A stretch of 29,935 nt of DNA from CAYTOF01 sp964439435 (lineage in GTDB: Bacteria > Bacillota > Clostridia > Oscillospirales > QAMX01): assembly GCA_964439435.1 (NCBI GenBank), contig CAYTOF010000024.1:1-29935 (forward strand), in the 5' to 3' direction. The translations under genes and the position numbers were made by a program. Under the pieces are notes generated by a model. That model worked only from the letters and a program-made list of their open reading frames with translations, made no database searches and had not been told where the DNA came from. Positions 7,481 to 15,781 of this stretch are shown one piece after another (within the stretch, counting starts at the first letter, position 1; the number at the start of each line of letters is the position of its first letter).

Positions 7481-8110
7481 TTACTTGGAGTAAAGCTCGA
7501 CTATCAGATGCTCCTCAACCGGTAGGTCGACATCGTCACGCTCCGGTAAGGCAAGAACCTTCGCGATGTAGTTGTCGGAGCTTTTTTCAAGCCATTTGGG
7601 CGCGGTCCTCGAAGCGTTAGCCTCGATAACCCCAGCGATTTTGTCAAGGCTCCTGCTCTTGTCTCGCAGTGCCACAACATCGCCGGGCTTTACAAGGTAA
7701 GATGGTATATTGACTTTTCTGCCGTTCACGGTGAAGTGGGCGTGGTTGACAAGCTGACGTGCTTCGGGTCTTGACATCGCAAGTCCCATTCTGTAGACGA
7801 CATTGTCAAGCCTTGATTCAAGAATTGTCAGCAGGTTTTCACCGACAATGCCCTGACGTTTTTCAGCCATCAAAAAGTATTTTAACATCTGACTCTCGGA
7901 AACTCCATAAAACCTCTTGGTTTTTTGCTTTTCCCTGTGCTGCAGCGAATACTCCGACGCTTTACGCGTGCGAGCTTGGCCGTGCTGTCCCGGCGGGTAT
8001 GCTCTTAGTTCTAACGGGCATTTTGAGCTGAAGCATTTATCTCCCTTTAAAAAGAGCTTTTGATTTTCTCTGCGGCAGAGACGGCAAACCGCCTCAGTGT
8101 ATCTTGCCAT
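7481..8110 (-). CDS. rpsD: 30S ribosomal protein S4
   Basis: The 209-residue primary 16S rRNA-binding protein initiates 30S assembly and is also a translational regulator in many bacteria. The N-terminal zinc-binding form is visible with Cys9, Cys12, Cys26 and Cys31. The S4 RNA-binding domain follows at about residues 98-165, with SRLDNVVYRMGLAMSRPEAR and HFTVNGRKVNIPSYLV. It lies between rpsK and rpoA, the usual alpha-operon position. Confidence 0.97.
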   Translation of the reverse strand: MARYTEAVCRLCRRENQKLFLKGDKCFSSKCPLELRAYPPGQHGQARTRKASEYSLQHREKQKTKRFYGVSESQMLKYFLMAEKRQGIVGENLLTILESRLDNVVYRMGLAMSRPEARQLVNHAHFTVNGRKVNIPSYLVKPGDVVALRDKSRSLDKIAGVIEANASRTAPKWLEKSSDNYIAKVLALPERDDVDLPVEEHLIVELYSK

Positions 8111-8142
8111 GTCTTATTTTGCCTCCTTAGCAATGTGTGCGC

Positions 8143-8553
8143 TTATACGCGCCTTCTCTTGGGCGGGCGGCAGCCGTTATGCGGGATGGGCGTAACGTCT
8201 TTTATCATGACAACCTCAAGCCCGGCTGACTGCAGTGCGCGTATCGCGGCTTCGCGCCCCTGACCGGGGCCTTTAACATAGACTTCGATCGTCTTCATGC
8301 CATGTTCCATCGCGGTTCTTGCCGCTGCCTCGGCGGCGGACTGTGCCGCAAAGGGTGTGCTCTTGCGTGAGCCTTTAAATCCAAGGCCACCCGAAGATGC
8401 CCACGCCACAGCATTGCCCGAAAGGTCTGTTATCGTGACAATGGTGTTGTTGAAAGTAGACCTGATATGAGCCGAGCCTTTTTCTATGTTTTTACGTTCG
8501 CGGCGTTTGCGTGTGACCGTTCCCGCTGCTTTTTTGGTCTGTGCTTTAGCCAT
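8143..8553 (-). CDS. rpsK: 30S ribosomal protein S11
   Basis: The 136-residue platform protein of the small subunit contacts mRNA near the Shine-Dalgarno helix. Conserved blocks are RSTFNNTIVTITD, WASSGGLGFKGSRKSTPFAAQ, and the C-terminal TPIPHNGCRPPKRRRV. It follows rpsM by 10 bp and shows no anomalies. The N-terminal lysine/arginine-rich tail has normal length. Confidence 0.97.
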   Translation of the reverse strand: MAKAQTKKAAGTVTRKRRERKNIEKGSAHIRSTFNNTIVTITDLSGNAVAWASSGGLGFKGSRKSTPFAAQSAAEAAARTAMEHGMKTIEVYVKGPGQGREAAIRALQSAGLEVVMIKDVTPIPHNGCRPPKRRRV

Positions 8554-8563
8554 TCAAATCCTC

Positions 8564-8932
8564 CTACTGCCTCTTATTGGCGACGGTTCTTCTGGGACCC
8601 TTGCGTGTGCGCGCATTGGTCTTTGTCCGCTGCCCTCTAACGGGCATGCTTCTTCTGTGCCGAAGACCGCGGTAACAACCTATCTCGTTGAGGCGCTTGA
8701 TGTCCATGGCGATGTCCCTGCGCAAATCTCCCTCAACTCTGTAGTTGTGGTCAATTTGTTCACGGATACTGGCGACCTCATCTTCGCTGAGATCGCGAAT
8801 GCGTGTGTCGGGATTTACCCCGCTTGCCGCTAATATTTCTTTTGAACGCGTTCTGCCTATGCCGAAAATATAGGTGAGACCAATCTCCACCCGCTTTTCT
8901 CTTGGCAGGTCTACGCCGGCTATACGTGCCAT
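8564..8932 (-). CDS. rpsM: 30S ribosomal protein S13
   Basis: The 122-residue head protein of the small subunit contacts the P-site tRNA with its C-terminal tail and forms a bridge to the 50S subunit. It shows the canonical start MARIAGVDLPREKRVEIGL, the helix-two-turns-helix region, and the C-terminal GLRHRRSMPVRGQRTKTN with the basic RTRKGPRR tail. It begins 17 bp after rpmJ. Confidence 0.97.
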   Translation of the reverse strand: MARIAGVDLPREKRVEIGLTYIFGIGRTRSKEILAASGVNPDTRIRDLSEDEVASIREQIDHNYRVEGDLRRDIAMDIKRLNEIGCYRGLRHRRSMPVRGQRTKTNARTRKGPRRTVANKRQ

Positions 8933-8949
8933 TTAACGTGCCTCCTTAA

Positions 8950-9066
8950 TCAGCCCTGTTTTTGTTTATGCTTGGGGTCGGCCGGACAGATGACCATAAC
9001 CTTGCCCTTGCGCTTTATGACTTTGCATTTGTCACAAATTGGTTTGACCGATGGTTTAACTTTCAT
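8950..9066 (-). CDS. rpmJ: 50S ribosomal protein L36
   Basis: This 38-residue protein was found by reading the minus strand in the infA-rpsM gap. It begins MKVKPSVKPICDKCKVIKRK and ends KHKQKQG. The zinc ligands Cys11, Cys14, Cys27 and His33 of the zinc-containing (C+) L36 form are all present. The start at 9066 gives the family's standard N-terminus. An in-frame ATG four codons upstream (9078) is possible, but the GGAAAGG motif is too close to it. Its position between infA and rpsM is canonical. Confidence 0.95.
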   Translation of the reverse strand: MKVKPSVKPICDKCKVIKRKGKVMVICPADPKHKQKQG

Positions 9067-9101
9067 TTTGTTGACCATGCCTTTCCGTGATATGAACGCA
9101 T

Positions 9102-9320
9102 CTATTTAGTGCGCCAGGTTATTCTGCCCTTGGTCAGATCATATGGGGACATCTCAATTGTCACCTTGTCACCGACCAATATCTTGATATAGTTCATCCT
9201 GAGTTTTCCGGATATGTGGGCCAGTATTTTGTGCCCGTTTGTCAGCGTGACGCGAAACATCGCGCCCGGCAACGCTTCGGTAACAACACCTTCAACTTCT
9301 ATAACGTCTTCCTTGGCCAT
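9102..9320 (-). CDS. infA: Translation initiation factor IF-1
   Basis: The 72-residue single OB-fold (S1-like) factor binds the 30S A site during initiation. The sequence runs from MAKEDVIEVEGVVTEALPG through FRVTLTNGHKILAHISGKLR to DLTKGRITWR at the end, matching the family over its full length. A strong AAAAAGGAGGC ribosome binding site precedes the ATG. It sits between map and rpmJ. Confidence 0.97.
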   Translation of the reverse strand: MAKEDVIEVEGVVTEALPGAMFRVTLTNGHKILAHISGKLRMNYIKILVGDKVTIEMSPYDLTKGRITWRTK

Positions 9321-9375
9321 TTTCGCTACGCCTCCTTTTTAAAATAAAACTGATAACAGTTAAAATAGCAGTGAT

Positions 9376-10137
9376 TCACAGTGTTAAAAGCTCCGGTTCT
9401 CCCTTTGTTATCAACACTGTGTGTTCGTAGTGTGCGGACAACTTGCCGTCCGCCGTTTTGACGGTCCAACCGTCATCCATAAGTCGCACCGCGTGGGTGC
9501 CTGCATTTACCATGGGCTCTATGGCAAGGGTCATTCCCGGTTTCAATCTGTGGGTGGCAAAAGGTCCTGCCAATCCGCTCGGGGCCCTGTAGTTTGGAAT
9601 ATCCGGGTCTTCGTGGAGTGCGGCACCTATGCCGTGTCCGGTGAAAGCTTTTACAACCGAAAACCCGTTTTGCTCCGCATAATCCCCGATTGCCCCCGAT
9701 ATGTCTCGCAGCCTGTGCGCGGTTGTAGCTTTTTTTAGCCCTGCATAAAAGCTTTGTCGCGTGACTTCCGCAATCAGCTTTGCGTCATCACTTACAGCTC
9801 CCGCAAAAAATGTGCCCGCGGTGTCCGCATGATAACCTTCTATGAGTGCTCCTACATCGATTTTGACGATATCGCCTCCTCGAATTCTGCGCCTCCCCGG
9901 TATGCCGTGAATGACCTCGTCATTGACGGACACACAAGCCGCTGCGGGAAAACCGCGATACCCAAGAAAACTCGGAGTTGCACCATATTTTTTGAGTGTT
10001 TCATGCACCATCTCGTTTATCTCGGCCGTACTCACACCGGGCATGACGCAAGCTCCGCCGGCTTTTCTTGCCGCACTTGCCGCTTTCCCTGCCACACGCA
10101 TGATTTTTATTTCTTCGTCCGATTTAATTGTTATCAT
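9376..10137 (-). CDS. map: Methionine aminopeptidase, type I
   Basis: The 253-residue enzyme removes the initiator methionine from new proteins. The five dinuclear-metal ligands are visible: Asp94 (KIDVG), Asp105 (HADTA), His168 (GHGIG), Glu207 (AIEPMV) and Glu238 (HYEHTV). It is the short class without an N-terminal zinc or SH3 extension. ATG 10137 was chosen over the upstream TTG at 10146. It lies inside the 3' end of adk, overlapping it by 14 bases, so translation is probably coupled. The family is usually about 250 residues, so it is full length. Confidence 0.95.
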   Translation of the reverse strand: MITIKSDEEIKIMRVAGKAASAARKAGGACVMPGVSTAEINEMVHETLKKYGATPSFLGYRGFPAAACVSVNDEVIHGIPGRRRIRGGDIVKIDVGALIEGYHADTAGTFFAGAVSDDAKLIAEVTRQSFYAGLKKATTAHRLRDISGAIGDYAEQNGFSVVKAFTGHGIGAALHEDPDIPNYRAPSGLAGPFATHRLKPGMTLAIEPMVNAGTHAVRLMDDGWTVKTADGKLSAHYEHTVLITKGEPELLTL

Positions 10138-10777
10138 TTTTATCAAAAGCTTTCAATCCGGCAAGTACGAAGGCTGTGGTCTCGGAAACTTCGCCTTCTG
10201 AATTTGCACGGTGTACCTTGCCTGCTGCCTCATAATAATCCAACAGCGGCTGCGTGCGTTCGTGATATATCCGAAGCCTGTCGCGCACAGTTTCGGGTCG
10301 GTCGTCGCTGCGCAGTGCGAGCTTGCCGCCGCACTTGTCACACAGACCTTCCGACTTCGGGGGGTTGCTGACAATATGATATGTCGCACCACAATTTGAA
10401 CAGACTCTGCGCCCCGTCATGCGCTCTTCGATAACTTCGTCGGATGACTCCAAGGAAATCACGATGTCGATGTTTATGTCCATTTCATCCAGCGCCAAAG
10501 CCTGAGCCATAGTGCGCGGATATCCGTCCAGTATAAAGCCATTTGCGCAGTCGGGTCTTGAAAGACGGTCGCTGAGCATCTCTGTTATCAGTCCGTCCGG
10601 CACAAGATCGCCCTTTTCAATAAATCCGATTGCGGCCAATCCGGCCTTTGTGCGTGCCGCGGCTTCCTCTCTGATTAGGTTTCCCGTGGAAATGGCAGGG
10701 ACATTATATCTTTGTGCAAGCTGTGATGCTTGGGTTCCCTTGCCCGATCCCGGCGCTCCTATCAATACGATGTGCAT
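10124..10777 (-). CDS. adk: Adenylate kinase
   Basis: The 217-residue enzyme interconverts ATP, AMP and ADP. The P-loop GAPGSGKGT is at 7-15, the AMP-binding segment STGNLIREE near 30, and DGYPRT near 84. The LID domain carries a four-cysteine zinc site (Cys126, Cys129, Cys146, Cys149), as in many Gram-positive kinases. The gene sits between secY and map, the usual Firmicutes order, 34 bp after secY. Confidence 0.97.
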   Translation of the reverse strand: MHIVLIGAPGSGKGTQASQLAQRYNVPAISTGNLIREEAAARTKAGLAAIGFIEKGDLVPDGLITEMLSDRLSRPDCANGFILDGYPRTMAQALALDEMDINIDIVISLESSDEVIEERMTGRRVCSNCGATYHIVSNPPKSEGLCDKCGGKLALRSDDRPETVRDRLRIYHERTQPLLDYYEAAGKVHRANSEGEVSETTAFVLAGLKAFDKNDNN

Positions 10778-10811
10778 CTTTTCCCTCCGATATTATAAAT
10801 CAGCCAACGCT

Positions 10812-12131
10812 TTAGTCAAGGAATCCCTTGTAGTGGCGCATGACCATTTGAGCTTCCATCTGTGTGACTGTCTCCAGCGCAACACCGACAATAATCAACA
10901 GTGTCGTGCCTCCCAGTGCCAATCCCCCGAGACTCGGTGAAAACGCACTGATTATGATGGGTAAAATGGCGATGAATGCAAGGAAAACGGCTCCGATGAC
11001 TGTGATGTTTTTCATCACTTTGTTGATGAAATTGGCAGTGGGTGTGCCCGGTCGCNNNNNNNNNNGCAAACCGGGAATGACCCCGCCGTTACTTTGCATG
11101 TTGTTGGCAATTTCAGTTGGGTTGAACTGCGCATACGCGTAGAAGAAAGAAAACGCGATAATCATTAAGAAATAAAGAAGCATATAGATAACAGACGGTG
11201 CTTGGGTGTATTTTAACAAATAAAACCAAAATGAGCCGTCTTTGGGTTTGTTGAAAAACGAGGCTATAATCGAGGGCATGCTGACAATGCTTGAGGCAAA
11301 GATGATGGGCAAAACACCCGTCATATTCACTTTAAGCGGTATAAAGCTCGACTGACCTCCGTAGACTTTGCGCCCGACAACACGTTTTGCATATTGTACG
11401 GTCAACCGCCTCTCGGCATTGCTGACCCAGACGACAAATCCGATGAGTACAAGCGTGGTTATCACCAGGGGAACAAGCACAAATATGCTGATTGTCCCAT
11501 CCCGCACAGATTCAATGGCTGATTGGAATATGGCGGGAAATCTCGAAACGATACCGGCAAAGAGGATCATGGAAATACCATTTCCTATACCGCGCTCGTT
11601 TATGAGCTCTCCTAGCCACATGATGAGGGCAGTACCCGCGGTGAAAGTGAGCACGATGATGACCGCAATGAGAAAACCATCGCCTTTGAAAAACACTTCG
11701 GCATCAATAACATTGTTGCGATACAGTGTGAGATAATAGACAAAACCCTCTATTATACCCAAAGCAACTGTGGCATATCTTGTGATTTTAGCCTGTTTCT
11801 TTTGTCCTTCTTCCCCACCTTCTTTTACCATGCGTTCAAGGGCGGGTATGGCCATGGTCAAGAGCTGCACGATAATCGACGCTGTGATATACGGGGTTAT
11901 CGATAGTGCAAATATTGTGGCCATCGTAAACGATCCGCCTGTCAGCAGGTTGAGATACCCATAAAAGGCATTCTCGCCCTGACCGGCAAACATCTGTGCA
12001 AGGGCATCCGCTTTGATAAATGGAATGGGTATGACGTTTCCAAAGCGGTAGATAATCAATACTAACGCGGTAAACAAGATTTTTTTACGAAGATCGGCTA
12101 TTTTCCACGCATTGATTATCGTTTTTAGCAT
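10812..12131 (-). CDS. secY: Protein translocase subunit SecY (contains an assembly gap)
   Basis: This is the central channel of the Sec translocon, with about ten transmembrane helices visible. The N-terminus is KIADLRKKILFTALVLIIYR, the plug and second-helix region shows the expected small residues, and the C-terminal tail ends in VVM-like MVMRHYKGFLD. Ten Ns at 11056-11065 interrupt the codons for the conserved I-P-G-x-R-P-G motif of a cytosolic loop. The frame stays open across the gap, but four extra codons are introduced, so the real protein is probably about 435 residues instead of 439. The ATG touches the rplO stop codon (TAGATG). Confidence 0.95.
   Translation of the reverse strand: MLKTIINAWKIADLRKKILFTALVLIIYRFGNVIPIPFIKADALAQMFAGQGENAFYGYLNLLTGGSFTMATIFALSITPYITASIIVQLLTMAIPALERMVKEGGEEGQKKQAKITRYATVALGIIEGFVYYLTLYRNNVIDAEVFFKGDGFLIAVIIVLTFTAGTALIMWLGELINERGIGNGISMILFAGIVSRFPAIFQSAIESVRDGTISIFVLVPLVITTLVLIGFVVWVSNAERRLTVQYAKRVVGRKVYGGQSSFIPLKVNMTGVLPIIFASSIVSMPSIIASFFNKPKDGSFWFYLLKYTQAPSVIYMLLYFLMIIAFSFFYAYAQFNPTEIANNMQSNGGVIPGLXXXXRPGTPTANFINKVMKNITVIGAVFLAFIAILPIIISAFSPSLGGLALGGTTLLIIVGVALETVTQMEAQMVMRHYKGFLD
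11056..11065. other. Assembly gap (10 N)
   Basis: Ten undetermined bases lie inside secY. The flanks end and begin with GC. Merging them on that 2-base overlap gives an uninterrupted Pro-Gly-Leu-Arg-Pro-Gly reading that fits the conserved SecY motif. The true gap is therefore probably zero. Confidence 0.9.
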
Positions 12132-12572
12132 CTATATCACCTCGGCATTCCCGCCGCGAGCGACGATCTTCTCCTTGGCGGTTTCCGAAAATATGTTGGC
12201 ACGGACAGTCAGCTTTTTTGTAAGCTCCCCGTTGCCGAGTATTTTAACGCCGTCGTATAGTTTTTTGACAAGGCCTTCGCCTTTTAAATCCTTAACCTCT
12301 ACTATTGCGCCTTCGTCAAAAATGTTGAGTTCCGACACATTGACTATGGCGTAGCGTTTGGCAAAGATATTCGTGAATCCGCGTTTGGGGATTCGTCTTT
12401 GAAGGGGCATCTGTCCGCCTTCAAAACCCGGCATTGCTCCCTTGCCCGAACGTGCATTTTGTCCTTTGTGGCCTTTGCCGGATGTCTTTCCGCTGCCCGA
12501 GCCTATACCGCGACCAACACGGGTCGCTTTTTTGACAGATCCCGGGACAGGTGATAGCTCATGTAATTTCAT
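12132..12572 (-). CDS. rplO: 50S ribosomal protein L15
   Basis: The 146-residue protein has the glycine-rich, basic N-terminal extension typical of L15 (TRVGRGIGSGSGKTSGKGHKG) that threads into 23S rRNA. A globular domain with the PLQRRIPKRGFTN motif follows. ATG 12572 (MKLHELSP) was chosen over the upstream ATG at 12590, because GGAGG lies seven bases before it and the N-terminus matches the family. It is directly adjacent to secY. Confidence 0.97.
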   Translation of the reverse strand: MKLHELSPVPGSVKKATRVGRGIGSGSGKTSGKGHKGQNARSGKGAMPGFEGGQMPLQRRIPKRGFTNIFAKRYAIVNVSELNIFDEGAIVEVKDLKGEGLVKKLYDGVKILGNGELTKKLTVRANIFSETAKEKIVARGGNAEVI

Positions 12573-12586
12573 GGCCAAACCTCCAA

Positions 12587-12778
12587 TCAAACCTGCTCAA
12601 TGCTGACAAGATAGTTGATTTGGTTGCATTTGCCCCTCGTCACATCATCGTCCGCTTGAATGGTTGAATCGTTTATTCTGCGCAGCCCCAATGAATGCGC
12701 GGTTGCAATATGCTTGTCATGCCTGCCATTGAGGCTTTTTATCAGCGTAATTTTTAACTGTTTAGTGCTTTGCGACAT
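12587..12778 (-). CDS. rpmD: 50S ribosomal protein L30
   Basis: The 63-residue protein is the short bacterial L30. The core KQLKITLIKSLNGRHDKHIATA is followed by LGLRRINDS and the terminal region NQINYLVSIEQV. The position between rpsE and rplO is canonical. It is a small, peripheral protein of the 50S subunit. No anomaly is seen. Confidence 0.95.
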   Translation of the reverse strand: MSQSTKQLKITLIKSLNGRHDKHIATAHSLGLRRINDSTIQADDDVTRGKCNQINYLVSIEQV

Positions 12779-12788
12779 ATGCGCCTCC

Positions 12789-13292
12789 CTAACCTCTTAT
12801 CTCTTCGACAGTTTTGCCGCGCAGTCGTGCTACTTCTTCGACATTTCTCAGGGATTTTAACCCGTTCATCGTAGCATGGACAACATTGAGCTTGTTGTTT
12901 GAGCGCAAAGATTTTGTCCTGATATCGCGTATGCCGGCAGCTTCCATAACCTGACGCACCGGGCCGCCCGCAATAACGCCTGTTCCTTGCGGTGCCGGCA
13001 TCATGAGCACCTCGGCTGCGCCGAACTTACCTATGGTTTCGTGTGGTATTGTTGTCCCAAGCATGGAGATGCGCACGACATTTTTCTTTGCATCGGCAAT
13101 GGCTTTGCGTATGGCATCAGGTGTTTCATTGGCCTTACCTGTTCCAAAACCAACCAGTCCGTTGCCGTCTCCAACGACGACAATTGCGGCTTGTTTCATG
13201 AGTCGGCCGCCCTTGACTGTTTTGGCAACGCGTGTTATGCCAACGAGGCGTTCTTGCAGCTCCATATTTGAGGTGTCTATTTTATGTGGCAT
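12789..13292 (-). CDS. rpsE: 30S ribosomal protein S5
   Basis: The 167-residue protein is part of the mRNA entry site and is important for decoding accuracy. The double-stranded RNA-binding-like N-terminal half (LQERLVGITRVAKTVKGGR) and the C-terminal half (PAPQGTGVIAGGPVRQVMEAAGI) are intact. The start is ATG 13292 (MPHKIDTSN), with GGGAGGAC about nine bases upstream. The frame upstream to 13349 overlaps rplR and is not used. Confidence 0.97.
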   Translation of the reverse strand: MPHKIDTSNMELQERLVGITRVAKTVKGGRLMKQAAIVVVGDGNGLVGFGTGKANETPDAIRKAIADAKKNVVRISMLGTTIPHETIGKFGAAEVLMMPAPQGTGVIAGGPVRQVMEAAGIRDIRTKSLRSNNKLNVVHATMNGLKSLRNVEEVARLRGKTVEEIRG

Positions 13293-13311
13293 TTTTAGTT
13301 TGTCCTCCCGG

Positions 13312-13671
13312 TTAAAACTCAAGGCCGCTCTCGCGCGCGCCCTCGGCAAGTTCTGCTACACGGCCGTGGTAGAGATATCCTCCGCGGTCAAAAACAACGG
13401 TGTTTATACCAGCTGCTTTTGCGCGATCCGCAACAATCTTACCAACTTTTCGCGCCGCTTCTTTGTTGCCGCCGCTGCCTTCGAAACCTTTTTCTGTGGT
13501 CGAAGCGCTGACCAGTGTTTTGCCCGTACTGTCATCGACTATATGGGCATAAATATGGTTGTCACTTCGAAACACACCGAGCCTGGGCCTTTCGGGCGTG
13601 CCTTGCACTTTGCCGCGCACTCTTTTGTGGCGTCTTTTACGCTGCGCGTTCTTGTCTATGCGTGATACCAT
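13312..13671 (-). CDS. rplR: 50S ribosomal protein L18
   Basis: The 119-residue protein binds 5S rRNA in the central protuberance together with L5. The highly basic N-terminal segment (RKRRHKRVRGKVQGTPERPRL), the HIYAHIVDD strand, and the C-terminal FDRGGYLYHGRVAELAEGAR block all match the family. It lies between rplF and rpsE, with TGG/AGG-type ribosome binding sites in the 18-bp gap. Confidence 0.97.
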   Translation of the reverse strand: MVSRIDKNAQRKRRHKRVRGKVQGTPERPRLGVFRSDNHIYAHIVDDSTGKTLVSASTTEKGFEGSGGNKEAARKVGKIVADRAKAAGINTVVFDRGGYLYHGRVAELAEGARESGLEF

Positions 13672-13689
13672 TCAATTCCCTCCTTGGCC

Positions 13690-14238
13690 TTATGATTTCT
13701 TGGCTGCGGTCTTACCGACCTTACGGCGAATGACCTCGTTTGCGTACCTGATGCCCTTGCCAAGATACGGCTCAGGTGGGCGCACGTTGCGTATCTCGGC
13801 GGCAAGCTGACCGACGGCCTGCTTGTCAGGGCCGGATACTACAATTTTAGTGGGCGAAGGCACGTCAATTTTCATGTTGTCGCGTTCGCTCACGAACACT
13901 TGATGAGAATATCCGACATTGAGCACCAATTGATCGCCCTGTTTGGCGGCTCTGTAACCGACGCCGCCGATTTCAAGCTCTCTTTTAAAACCCGTTGTGA
14001 CGCCTTCAACCATGTTGAACACAAGGGAACGAGACAACCCGTGCAGAGCGCGGGTCATGTTCTCATCATCGGATCTGGAAAGGACAATGCTGTCACCTTC
14101 CACTGCCACTGATATAAGAGGGGATATCTTGTGCGAAAGCTCCGCACTGCTTCCCTTGACAGTGACATTGTTCTCGCCGTCGACACTGATGTCTACACCG
14201 GCGGGTATTTTTATGGGCATTTTTCCAATTCTTGACAT
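13690..14238 (-). CDS. rplF: 50S ribosomal protein L6
   Basis: The 182-residue protein has two repeated domains and lies near the factor-binding centre of the 50S subunit. The start is MSRIGKMPIKIPAGVDI. The second-domain signature PEPYLGKGIRYANEVIRRKVGKTA is intact. It is slightly longer than the usual 178-180 residues, with a short lysine tail. It follows rpsH by 11 bp. Confidence 0.97.
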   Translation of the reverse strand: MSRIGKMPIKIPAGVDISVDGENNVTVKGSSAELSHKISPLISVAVEGDSIVLSRSDDENMTRALHGLSRSLVFNMVEGVTTGFKRELEIGGVGYRAAKQGDQLVLNVGYSHQVFVSERDNMKIDVPSPTKIVVSGPDKQAVGQLAAEIRNVRPPEPYLGKGIRYANEVIRRKVGKTAAKKS

Positions 14239-14249
14239 TTTTATTCCTC

Positions 14250-14648
14250 CTACCAGACAAAAGCCATGACTTCGCCTCCGACATTCAGGCTTTTGGCCTT
14301 TTTGTCGGTGATTATGCCTCTTGATGTGGAAATAATCGCAGTTCCAAGGCCTTTTAAAACACTTGGAATGTTTTCCACACCGGCATAAACGCGCAAGCCC
14401 GGTTTGGAGACTCTGCGGAGACCTGTTATAGCGGACTCTCTGGCAGAGTTGTATTTAAGCGTCACACGGATTATGCCCTGAAGTCCGTCGTCAATAATCT
14501 GATAGTTCTTTATATAGCCCTCTTCGAGCAATATCCCTGCAATCGCCTTTTTGGCATTAGATGCAGGAATGTCGACAGTTTCGTGACGATAAGAATTGGC
14601 GTTTCTTATTCTTGTCAGCATGTCGGCAATAGGATCTGTTGTTACCAT
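14250..14648 (-). CDS. rpsH: 30S ribosomal protein S8
   Basis: The 132-residue 16S rRNA-binding protein, known as a spc-operon translational regulator in E. coli, shows the expected TDPIADMLTRIRNANSYRHETV start. The C-terminal signature GLGTAIISTSRGIITDKKA and the final GGEVMAFVW are also present. It is placed between rpsZ and rplF in the normal order. Confidence 0.97.
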   Translation of the reverse strand: MVTTDPIADMLTRIRNANSYRHETVDIPASNAKKAIAGILLEEGYIKNYQIIDDGLQGIIRVTLKYNSARESAITGLRRVSKPGLRVYAGVENIPSVLKGLGTAIISTSRGIITDKKAKSLNVGGEVMAFVW

Positions 14649-14681
14649 CTTGGAGCCTCCTCACTTAACTTGCCAATCACT

Positions 14682-14867
14682 CTACCAGCTCGCTTTTCGC
14701 ACGCCGGGAATATGCCCTTTGTGCGCTAGCTCGCGAAAGCAGATGCGGCAGACACCGTAATTGCGCAGATAGGCATGGGGTCTTCCGCAAATCTTGCACC
14801 TATTCCTGTGACGCGTGGAAAATTTCGGATCCCGATCCTGTTTTACAATCATTGATTTTTTGGCCAT
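14682..14867 (-). CDS. rpsZ: 30S ribosomal protein S14, zinc-binding short form
   Basis: The 61-residue protein is the zinc-type S14 (also annotated rpsN type Z), typical of Firmicutes. The CxxC pairs Cys24-Cys27 and Cys40-Cys43 form the zinc ribbon, and the C-terminal HKGHIPGVRKASW is intact. The long non-zinc paralog is not in this window. It sits between rplE and rpsH. Confidence 0.97.
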   Translation of the reverse strand: MAKKSMIVKQDRDPKFSTRHRNRCKICGRPHAYLRNYGVCRICFRELAHKGHIPGVRKASW

Positions 14868-14879
14868 TGTAATCTCCCT

Positions 14880-15431
14880 TTAAGCATGTGAAGCATGTGA
14901 AAACGGTGCACCCATGTGCTCGAGCAGTGCCTTTGCTTCCTCATCGGTTTTGGATGTTGTGCAGATGACCACGTTCATGCCTCTGATCTTGTCTATTTTG
15001 TCGTAACTTATTTCGGGAAATATAAGCTGCTCCCGTAGGCCGAGCGAATAATTTCCCCGTCCGTCAAAGGCATCGGCGTTTATACCGCGGAAGTCACGCA
15101 CGCGTGGCAGCGCCACGTTGAAAAGCCTGTCCAAAAACTCGTACATGCGGTCTGAGCGCAGAGTCACTTTAGCACCTATAGGCATTCCTTCGCGCAGCTT
15201 GAAGTTGGCTACGGAACGCTTTGCCTTTGTGACAATCGCCTTTTGTCCTGTAATTACAGCAAGATCATCACATACAGCGTCCAGTGCTTTGGTGTTTTCT
15301 TTAGCTTCACCACACCCAACGTTTATGATTATCTTGTCAAGGCGCGGCACTTGCATGGGGTTTTTGTATCCAAACTGCTTCATAAGTGCAGGGACGGCCT
15401 CGTTTTTATACATATCTTTAAGTCTCGGCAT
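14880..15431 (-). CDS. rplE: 50S ribosomal protein L5
   Basis: The 183-residue 5S rRNA-binding protein of the central protuberance contacts the P-site tRNA. Conserved blocks include NPMQVPRLDKIIINVGCGEA, AVITGQKAIVTKAKRSVANFKLR, and FPEISYDKIDKIRGMNVVICTT. The last residues (SHASHA) are a short non-conserved tail. It follows rplX by 22 bp. Confidence 0.97.
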   Translation of the reverse strand: MPRLKDMYKNEAVPALMKQFGYKNPMQVPRLDKIIINVGCGEAKENTKALDAVCDDLAVITGQKAIVTKAKRSVANFKLREGMPIGAKVTLRSDRMYEFLDRLFNVALPRVRDFRGINADAFDGRGNYSLGLREQLIFPEISYDKIDKIRGMNVVICTTSKTDEEAKALLEHMGAPFSHASHA

Positions 15432-15453
15432 TCTTGCTCAAGCCTCCTTAGCA

Positions 15454-15768
15454 CTATATTTCCGCGCCGCACTTCTTGCAAACAACGAACTTCTCGCCGT
15501 TAACAAGCTTGTGCGCGGGACGTGTCGTCTTGTCGCATTTAGGACAGACTTTCATGACCTTGCAAGCACGGATGGCACTTTCAACTTTAACAATTTCGCT
15601 CTCTTCGTTCTGTTTACGCGCCTTTTTGTGCTTTGTCACTATGTTGACGCCCTCTATGATGACCAGGCCGTCTTTGGGCTGTGCGGAAAGGATTTTCCCA
15701 CGTTTGCCTTTATTTTTCCCGGAGATGACTTCAACGATATCTCCGCTTTTTACATGCATTTTGCTCAT
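15454..15768 (-). CDS. rplX: 50S ribosomal protein L24, with C-terminal zinc ribbon
   Basis: The 104-residue assembly-initiator protein of the 50S subunit has the KOW motif (SGDIVEVISGKNKGKRGKIL, residues 8-27). The C-terminus has a four-cysteine knuckle (Cys75, Cys78, Cys97, Cys100), as seen in many Firmicutes L24 proteins. It likely binds zinc, which is an inference from the CxxC pairs. Confidence 0.96.
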   Translation of the reverse strand: MSKMHVKSGDIVEVISGKNKGKRGKILSAQPKDGLVIIEGVNIVTKHKKARKQNEESEIVKVESAIRACKVMKVCPKCDKTTRPAHKLVNGEKFVVCKKCGAEI

Positions 15769-15781
15769 TTACATTCCCCCC

